Assembly (NCBI GenBank): GCA_026122225.1
Contig: JANEZZ010002355.1
Location: forward strand, 1,116,001 to 1,180,000
Direction: 5' to 3'
Length of the DNA: 64,000 bases
DNA from: Heloderma charlesbogerti
Taxonomy: Eukaryota > Chordata > Lepidosauria > Squamata > Helodermatidae
The notes below the pieces were generated by a model. The model saw only the letters and a program-made list of their open reading frames with translations, was not told the origin of the DNA and did no database searches. This document shows positions 59,301-64,000 of this stretch, piece after piece. Within the stretch, counting starts at the first letter, position 1. Each line of letters starts with the position of its first letter. Both the position numbers and the translations under genes were made by a program.

Positions 59301-59652
59301 AATGGATACTACTTCTGCAGCAACATACTGACTCCGACCAAGAGAAAGTCAGTTGCAATTAAGTCCCATTAAAACTAATGAGACAAGTTTCATAAAGTCA
59401 CCAATCCTACTGTTTCTCAGTACATTTCCAAACAAGGATGCGGAGAAGTTTATCTTAGCATATTGTAACATACGTCTTCAACATCAATTCAATATTTGTA
59501 TGGGTAGAAATCTTACCAACACAATGGGCTTCACTAGGATGTGTTCTTGGAAGGTAACGCTTTCAAGATCATTCCAGTTTGGGAATTTAATAATTTCCTT
59601 TCGGTAAGGAGATCGTTTAGGATATGGTTTTAGTGGTGAGAAAGGAGGAAAT
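44226..59652 (-). CDS. DEPDC1B: DEPDC1B, DEP domain-containing protein 1B (partial; 9 C-terminal coding exons)
   Basis: Nine exons on the minus strand join in frame through GT-AG introns of 266, 954, 1904, 3479, 3210, 780, 1748 and 1810 bases. They give 424 codons plus a stop and match vertebrate DEPDC1B from about residue 105 to the end. Diagnostic stretches are [44 protein letters not shown] and [19 protein letters not shown]. The paralogue DEPDC1 fits worse: its long insert between the two halves of the RhoGAP-like region is absent. Known of the family: DEPDC1B pairs a DEP domain with a RhoGAP-like domain lacking the usual catalytic arginine, accumulates around G2/M, and has been linked to cell de-adhesion at mitotic entry and to Rac/Rho signalling. 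The DEP domain is encoded by upstream exons outside the window. All exons are open, so the gene looks intact. Confidence 0.95.
45056..45500 (+). mobile_element. hAT-like repeat fragment
   Basis: CAGGAATAGGCAACGTCGTG and GTGGGCACCAATGTGCCCCT begin a repeat whose relative in reverse lies at 47361-47712. Within a DEPDC1B intron. Confidence 0.5.
45757..45782. repeat. (TG)n microsatellite
   Basis: About eleven TG units in the last DEPDC1B intron. Confidence 0.93.
46198..46383 (-). CDS. DEPDC1B: DEPDC1B penultimate coding exon
   Basis: Sixty-two codons from [20 protein letters not shown] to a lysine-rich end, KEKKKKLKR. The acceptor is TAATGCAG and the donor GTAAAG, both in phase 0. The intron immediately upstream stays open in this frame for about 440 bases. 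That creates a longer apparent ORF, but the family match starts precisely at the splice site. Confidence 0.95.
47361..47712 (-). mobile_element. hAT-like non-autonomous element
   Basis: One end reads CTGGTGTCCCCAATGTGGTG; the other reads CAAAAGGTTGGGGACCCCGG. These are inverted GGGG(A/T)CCCCAA-type ends. Within a DEPDC1B intron. Confidence 0.55.
48132..48308 (-). CDS. DEPDC1B: DEPDC1B coding exon (end of RhoGAP-like domain)
   Basis: Fifty-nine codons in phase 0 at both ends, from [20 protein letters not shown] to [14 protein letters not shown]. The ATG at the 5' edge is an internal methionine, not an initiator, because a TTTCAG acceptor abuts it and the upstream exon ends GTRTL, as in the family. 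The donor is GTGGGA. Confidence 0.96.
49089..49255 (-). CDS. DEPDC1B: DEPDC1B coding exon (RhoGAP-like region, [11 protein letters not shown])
   Basis: This exon encodes [20 protein letters not shown] followed by a leucine/methionine-rich helix ([14 protein letters not shown]) and GTRTL. It starts after CCCAG, so that GT completes a Gly codon begun in the previous exon, and ends before GTGTGT. The following exon starts directly with Met in phase 0. Confidence 0.95.
49735..49992 (+). mobile_element. L2-type LINE 3' end
   Basis: Ends TTTTACTTTGTGAACCATTT and then TATTTTAAATAAATAAATAA, the L2 tail. Preceded by degraded coding sequence. Intronic. Confidence 0.65.
50930..51275 (+). mobile_element. 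L2-type LINE 3' end
   Basis: TTGTGGAATGACCTGCCGGT corresponds to the end of the L2 ORF, followed by GTATATAGGCGGGTTATTAA and an AATAATAAT tail. Intronic. Confidence 0.7.
51584..52165 (-). mobile_element. CR1 LINE 3' end, antisense-placed in intron
   Basis: Encodes [20 protein letters not shown] and [20 protein letters not shown] on the minus strand and ends in the CR1 terminus (AGAATCATAGAGTTGGAAGG reversed). Same strand as DEPDC1B. Confidence 0.9.
52466..52606 (-). CDS. DEPDC1B: DEPDC1B coding exon (RhoGAP-like core)
   Basis: The exon encodes [19 protein letters not shown], then [16 protein letters not shown] and FFDVFVSVL. Two AGs occur near the 5' end. The upstream one (GCATTAG) is chosen because it completes the Trp codon and gives NWPRCPDL, matching the family. 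The EPLLTF segment is the RhoGAP signature around the Rho-contact helix. Confidence 0.96.
53398..54062. mobile_element. Inverted-repeat element, possible Penelope-like terminal repeat pair
   Basis: The left arm (53398-53560) and right arm (53897-54062) are inverse over about 160 bases. Shared blocks include GTGTGTAAAAATATGACAAA, AACAATTGATGAGCAGCCCA and TGATTTCCAAATCAAAAGG. An inner pair (53577-53626 with 53741-53792) shares AGAAACTCTGTG. The right arm alone carries about 100 extra bases with a hammerhead-like motif. Inverted, partly truncated terminal repeats are typical of Penelope-like elements. The assignment is inference because no coding sequence is present. Confidence 0.6.
53858..53898 (+). 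ncRNA. Hammerhead-ribozyme-like motif (probably inactive)
   Basis: CTGAAGA (53863-53869) matches the CUGANGA core. GACCA/TGGTC (53871-53883) forms stem II with a three-base loop, and GAAAC (53884-53888) completes the core. TCCCA before and TGGGA after can form stem I. Defects: one extra base between core and stem II, and GAT where a GTH cleavage triplet is expected. Confidence 0.4.
54070..55240. other. Intronic, no gene recognised
   Basis: Part of the 3.5-kb DEPDC1B intron. Contains a short CA run near 54588-54602 and ORFs without recognisable domains. Confidence 0.5.
55245..55565 (-). mobile_element. Dispersed repeat family B
   Basis: AAATTCAATTTCAAAGAAGC, GAGAGGCGTTGCAACATTTT and AGGAAACCACCAAACAATTG mark the family. 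Intronic. Confidence 0.6.
56086..56133 (-). CDS. DEPDC1B: DEPDC1B coding micro-exon (48 bases)
   Basis: A very short exon reads [15 protein letters not shown] between an AAATGCAG acceptor and a GTAAGT donor, with two bases of a split Lys codon at the start and one base of a split Trp codon at the end. It is too short to stand alone in an ORF scan and was found by matching the family sequence. Its phase fits both neighbours exactly. Confidence 0.93.
58038..58168 (-). CDS. DEPDC1B: DEPDC1B coding exon (start of RhoGAP-like region)
   Basis: This 131-base exon encodes [20 protein letters not shown] and then [13 protein letters not shown], with split codons at both ends (1 + 43 codons + 1). The acceptor is TATACAG and the donor GTAAGTG. 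By homology it opens the RhoGAP-like domain. Confidence 0.95.
58966..59081. mobile_element. Short hairpin MITE in DEPDC1B intron
   Basis: The left arm GCAATCCTATGCAAGTTTAG and CAGCATTTCCCAGCCACC pairs with GGTGGCTGGGGAATGCTG and ACACTTGCATAGGATTGTGC. Nearly the whole 116 bases fold on themselves. It lies 42 bases from the splice donor of the exon ending at 59123. Confidence 0.8.
59123..59250 (-). CDS. DEPDC1B: DEPDC1B coding exon (NSEMW linker segment)
   Basis: The exon encodes 42 residues starting [17 protein letters not shown] and containing [14 protein letters not shown]. It ends with two bases (CG) of a split codon before GTAAGA. The codon is completed by C in the next exon and reads Arg, where the human protein as I recall it has Tyr (SYLQK against SRLQK here). 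The acceptor is CTTTAG. Confidence 0.95.
59517..59652 (-). CDS. DEPDC1B: DEPDC1B coding exon, first in window (linker after the DEP domain)
   Basis: This 136-base exon starts after a pyrimidine-rich TTTTAG acceptor with the last base of a split arginine codon, then encodes 45 residues. It begins [15 protein letters not shown] and ends LVKPIVL before a GTAAGA donor. The family has a proline-rich linker here, directly behind the DEP domain. The intron downstream is only 266 bases. Confidence 0.93.
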
Positions 59653-60074
59653 CTAAAATTAAAAAAGGAACACTTTAAAACCATCATGGGGTCCAGCTTC
59701 TACACATTATGAGAAAACCTCTTATCTACACATTCATATTTTCTTGCTGTAATCCAGCTGTTTGTTGCGTATGCATGCACATAGAAGATGTTTACATACT
59801 GGCTTTCTTAACCTGTTTCTGACTGGTCCAGCAGAAGATGATTCCTCTGCTCCATCAGGATGCTGAGGTTTATGGAGTCAAATAACGTAGAGGCATGCAG
59901 GAGCACTACCCTTGTAGGGAACAGAGAGTTGAAAGACAGAAGATAATATCTTCTTCTAGGGAGCAGTCTATGTTTGTCTTATTGACTGGTACTTATAGAC
60001 TTACAGATCTGCTCTCTGAAGTGGTCAAATAAAGCAGACCGAACTGAGAAAGTGAAGAGCTTGGCAAACTTTAC

Positions 60075-60436
60075 TAAAAGGGTGTTAAACCACTTTCAGC
60101 CCAAGAGCTGAATTCGATTTTGGAGATGCTCCCCAGGACCACATTCCAATGGTGAGCAGGGCCAAAGGCAAAGACAGTGCCACCAAAGGGAAAAGGGTTG
60201 TGGGAGGCCAAAACAAAAAAATACCAGCATATTGTAGCTGAAAGCTCTCACTGCCAGTAACTAAGCCTTAGGAGAGGCATTTCAACCTTTTAGAATGGGG
60301 GAAAACTGCCCAAAAGCTGGGAAACCACCCAATGATCGGGGGGGGGGGGAGTGAGCATCTGGGGAACCTCACAGAACCAGCCTGGAACCCCAGGAGGGCA
60401 GGATTCGGCCCCCAGGCCTAAGGTTTCCCACACCTG
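60075..60436 (-). mobile_element. Dispersed repeat family B
   Basis: GAGCTGAATTCGATTTTGGA, GAGAGGCATTTCAACCTTTT, GGGAAACCACCCAATGATCG and CCCAGGCCTAAGGTTTCCC. The solo LTR at 60437 is inserted at its end. Confidence 0.6.
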
Positions 60437-61607
60437 TGTCAGGGCCCAGCTTCAGCACTGCAGTGGGCCTTGTAGGTTATAGCCAGGATTTGACTAGAAG
60501 TAGCCTGGAAGGGCTTGGGCCTATTCAGCCTCTGGAATGTCAGAGTCTGCATGAGCTTATCTCTGTCAGTGTTCTCAGGTCAGAGCCAGGGGGAGTCACC
60601 CAACTCTGCGTCCACCTGCTGGTCTGGCCTTGGCAGGCAGGGAGGTTGGAAGCTGTCCGCGAGAACCTGACAGAGGTGGGGTGGGGTTTGCGGAAGGGGC
60701 ACCCAGGTTGAAGCGTCACTGCTGGAGGGCTGAGCAGTGACACCTTGTTTAGACAGAGGCCTTGCTGAAAGGCTAAAGGCCCTTGCCTGTCAAGGGATCG
60801 GGAGGGGGTGTGTTCAGTCACACCTGCCCTTTTAAGCTGACGCAAAGGAGAAGAGCCTTTGCTAGGAACATCTCGTCTTCATTGCCTGAAGCCTTCTCTG
60901 TTTGGATCCATCATTGTCTGGGCTTTTGTGGAGACACTCTACACATGGACTCTCCCTTTATCTGGAACTTTGGATTGCTAAGGACTTGCCATGGAAAGTA
61001 CTGGGAGGCTTTTCATAGACTTGAACTCTCATTTGTTGTGGATTGTGTGTCTTGTGTTTGTAGTCAGCTCAGTGTATGGCAGGCTGGGTTTGACCTATGT
61101 CTTTTTGGACTTCCCTCTGCTAGAACTCATGCAGCGTGGAGTTGCCAATGTGAAAGCAGTATCTCAGAACTCCTTGCGTGTGTATGTCCTTCCCTTGATC
61201 TTGATGGACCTTGACCATGCAGCCTGGAATGATCAACAAAAGATTTCAGGTTGGTCTAACTCTTTATGGGTGTGGTTTTGTTTTGGTCTTTTCAAGAAGT
61301 TACCCTTTGATTGCCTGGGTTGGATTACGCCAGAAATCCAGGGTCCTTTCCCTTGCGTTCAGAACCGTGGAGATGGCAACAGGGAAACCACATTGTGAGG
61401 ATCTCAGTCATGGTAATAGTGTTTAGCTCCAGTGTTCTGGAATTATTTAAAGCCTATAGCTACTGACCATCAGCTGTAGGATTGCTGAAGAGTGTAACCA
61501 TGGGATTTTTGCCATGGGATTTCCTGCAATAAAGAAATCTCACTGGTTTGGGTGTGCGCTGCCAGATGGCCTAAGCATGTGTGCTGGGGGGATCGGGAAG
61601 CCTGACA
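60437..61607 (+). mobile_element. Solo LTR (family L), complete
   Basis: Starts TGTCAGGGCCCAGC and ends GGAAGCCTGACA, about 1.17 kb, with 5-base flanks ACCTG and CCCTG differing at one position. AATAAA at 61528-61533 is a likely LTR polyadenylation signal. It matches 31417-33077 along its length. No internal region or second LTR is present. Confidence 0.82.
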
Positions 61608-61609
61608 CC

Positions 61610-62628
61610 CTGCTTAAGTGAGTCATAAAGAGATAGTCCACTGACTAAGCAGCTTGAAATATAAAACAAAGCAACTCAGGTCAGGCTTCTAGCGCAATGA
61701 AACCACTACTACTACTGAGCATCCATGGGGGGGGGGAATACACAAAAAGACAGGATTAAAGGATTTTATTTGGCTCCATCTGGCTGCTAGACAACATTTC
61801 CCCCTCCTCTTTGTGACTCCTGTTTGCACTGGAGGCTCTATGATGCATTCAGAGCTGTTAATTAACTCTGCACCCCCCAAGTGACCCTTCTTATTGTCCC
61901 CACTAAGGGCTTTAAAAACTCTGAATACAAATGAATTCTTAGCTTGCACCTTTATTCAGTGTGATCCCCTGCCATTGCTTTACCAACACTGTTAACTAGT
62001 GCAGCCCATTAGACAATATGTTATGATTTGACCCCAGATCAAGTGCAAACACAGCCCCAATGGATGCCTTTTATTTTCACTTCTCTGTTTGTGAAAATGG
62101 AGGAATAAACATAATAATTTTTAAAATAAATAAGATTAGATATAGATTTCATGCATCACTAAGTGCTATATAAACGAACTCCCAATATATGTGTCAGACG
62201 TCTACACCATTTGAGCAAGCATCAAAAAGATCCCAACTGCAATTATTACTGTAGGGTGGCAGGACAAACTTTGTCTGCTGTAACGCAATGGTCCACCAAG
62301 GGGTGCTCCAAATGTATTTCTTGTCTTGAAAAATTAGTAGCAATAACAAGCTTTGGTGGATAAGAGATAGACCTTCGAAACCACAATCTGAATTCAATAC
62401 ATTTATCATCAGCAAGCATTTTTCAAAATCCTGGATCGTCCATAAAAACTGAGTAATTGATATCAAACTATTGAATAGTTAACACCAGGAAGTGGTGAAT
62501 TCTGAACATTCCTCTTTTTTTTTTTTTTTTTAAGGAAAACGGTCGGAAGCCAGGAGCTTGACTTTCTTACAGTTCACAATAATTTTAAGCCCAAATCATT
62601 TTTGCTATTTAAAACGCAGCTTAGGGAG
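61610..62628. other. No gene recognised
   Basis: Upstream DEPDC1B intron or flank. A T-run lies at about 62514-62533. The missing DEP-domain exons were sought on the minus strand here and not found. Confidence 0.45.
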
Positions 62629-63056
62629 CAATTCTATGGCCACTACACAATGTCCAGAGGTCCATAGGAGTTTTTGGTTTCTGGGAACTGAGGTCGGAGC
62701 CAGGGATCTGACTGCAGTTCCCAAAAACTGTGCTCCCTCCCCCCTCCCCCTTGTAGCTGGTGCGGTTCTCCCCGCCCCCTTGTAGCCAGAGTGATTCAGA
62801 AATGAGAGCGTGGAGATGGGGAAAAGAGGGTGGTCCCGGGGGTCGGGAGGGGACCGTGGAAGCCACGTTAGTTTCCTTTGCACCGTGAGGTCTCTCCACT
62901 CCCACTCCAAGGCTCCCCATCTAGACAGCTGAAATCGCCTGTCTAGCTAAAAATGCAGGGCAGCAGGAGCACAGAGGCAAGGATCGCCGTGCATCAGATA
63001 GTTGTCAGACTCTGAGTTTGGAGGCTGACAACTATCTCCAGAGGATTGTGCCCTTA
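62629..63056 (-). mobile_element. Dispersed repeat family C
   Basis: Starts AGGGAGCAATTCTATGGCC and ends AGAGGATTGTGCCCTTAATG, with CAGCTGAAATCGCCTGTCTA inside (reverse of the family's ATTTCAGCTGTCTAGC block). Confidence 0.6.
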
Positions 63057-63254
63057 ATGTATATGCCCCTGCCATGGAGAGCTGGAAAGCTGAGAGGTCA
63101 CATTGTAGAAGCACAAAAATTTGTATGGTTTACCTTTGGTTAGGCCCAGAACCCAATGTTCCAGCCTTCCTGAGCAGGCAGTAGTACATGTTGACCCAAT
63201 ATCCTGAAGGAAGACCTGCCGATGTGTCAGTTTCATAGGCAAGTTCCTATAAGT

Positions 63255-63395
63255 CAGGGCCAGGGAACGTGTGGCCCTCCAAATCTTATGGAACTGCAAT
63301 GCCCATCAGCCCTAGCCAGCACAGCCTATGGCGAGGGATGATGGAAGCTGTAGTTCAACAACATCTGGATGGCCACACATATGTTCTTCACCCAT
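63255..63395. mobile_element. hAT-type MITE, degraded
   Basis: GGCCAGGGAACGTGTGGCCC, then CCCATCAGCCCTAGCCAGCA and GAAGCTGTAGTTCAACAACA, the inverse pair typical of the other hAT-type MITEs here. Confidence 0.6.
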
Positions 63396-63544
63396 GCTGT
63401 AAGTAGTCTTTTCCAGTCAGTAGTTATCCAGTATCCAGTTTCCTGCCTTCAGCTGGAGCTAGCTGGAGCATGCTCTCTGATATCCAGGCTGCTTCTCTGC
63501 CAGGAAGAAAAGATGTTTGATTTGACTAAAATGGATCTTGCACA

Positions 63545-63870
63545 ACAGGTGTGCATAACGTCAGGCCTAGGGGCCAAATCCAGCCCCCTGGAGTTCCCCA
63601 AATGCCAATGTCCCCTTCCCCTGACCCCACCTCCTTTCCCTATTTTGTGGTTTCCTGGCTTTTGTGCCATTTCCCCCTCATTCTAAAAGGTTGAAATGCT
63701 TCTCCCAAGGCATAGTTACTGGCAGGAAGGGCTTTAAGCTACAATATGCTGGCATTTTGGTCCTGCCCCCTTTTGCTTTCAATTCCGCCCACCACTGGAA
63801 TCCAGCCCAAAAGCTTCTCCAAAACTGAATTTGGCCCTCGAGTACAAAGAGGTTCTGCACCCCTGTTCTA
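63545..63870 (+). mobile_element. Dispersed repeat family B
   Basis: GGTGTGCATAACGTCAGGCC at the start, AAAGGTTGAAATGCTTCTCC in the middle and CAAAGAGGTTCTGCACCCCT at the end. Confidence 0.65.
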
Positions 63871-64000
63871 TAGAATGTACCTGGTTATTCTAGTAGGTAG
63901 GGCATGGATAAAAAATTGTAAGCCTTAGAAATAATGACTTATTTCTATACTGGTTTATGCATTATTTGATTGACTACAAAGTTATATTTTATCTGTTCTC

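Noticed and set aside
59700..64000. Search for the DEP-domain exons of DEPDC1B
   Set aside because: No minus-strand segment resembling the DEP domain or its HLYR-type end was found. These exons are presumed to lie outside the window.

Overview
This window is vertebrate nuclear DNA, most likely from a squamate reptile (lizard or snake). The reasons are a split vertebrate gene with canonical GT-AG introns, together with CR1 and L2 LINE tails, a tRNA-derived SINE, hAT-type foldback elements ending in CAGGGGTGG/CACCCCTG or TAGGG/CCCTA, and a Ty3/Gypsy chromovirus. The species assignment is inference from repeat style. No bacterial-type operons, CRISPR arrays or rRNA genes are present.

The one recognisable cellular gene is DEPDC1B, on the minus strand. 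Nine coding exons can be read from 59652 down to the stop codon at 44226. Every junction is GT-AG and every split codon rejoins in frame, giving 424 complete codons plus the last base of an arginine codon. This matches the C-terminal four fifths of the roughly 530-residue vertebrate protein: the linker, the RhoGAP-like domain and the basic C-terminus. The exons for the N-terminal DEP domain were not found and should lie beyond 64000.

From 1 to 44000 no cellular coding exon is recognised. This is probably the intergenic region downstream of DEPDC1B, filled with transposable elements. Landmarks are L2 fragments (88-568, 15885-16975, 17258-18000), CR1 fragments (7652-8174, 8305-8520, 24812-24914 and 37199-38322), a GC-rich nested-palindrome element (10212-10976), and a large hAT-like element (38406-40622). 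A stack of insertions lies at 25038-33240. In it an old DNA element was split by a chromovirus (25929-31331, 5-bp target duplication GAAGT) and by a solo LTR (31417-33077, duplication CTGTG). Each of those was then hit again: a second copy of the nested-palindrome element lies in the chromovirus LTR, and a second solo LTR lies in the first.

The DEPDC1B introns and upstream flank also carry repeats: a CR1 end (51584-52165), an inverted-repeat element with a hammerhead-ribozyme-like core (53398-54062), a short hairpin MITE (58966-59081) and a full-length solo LTR (60437-61607).

The least familiar items are the nested-palindrome element with its second copy, and the inverted element with the hammerhead-like motif.
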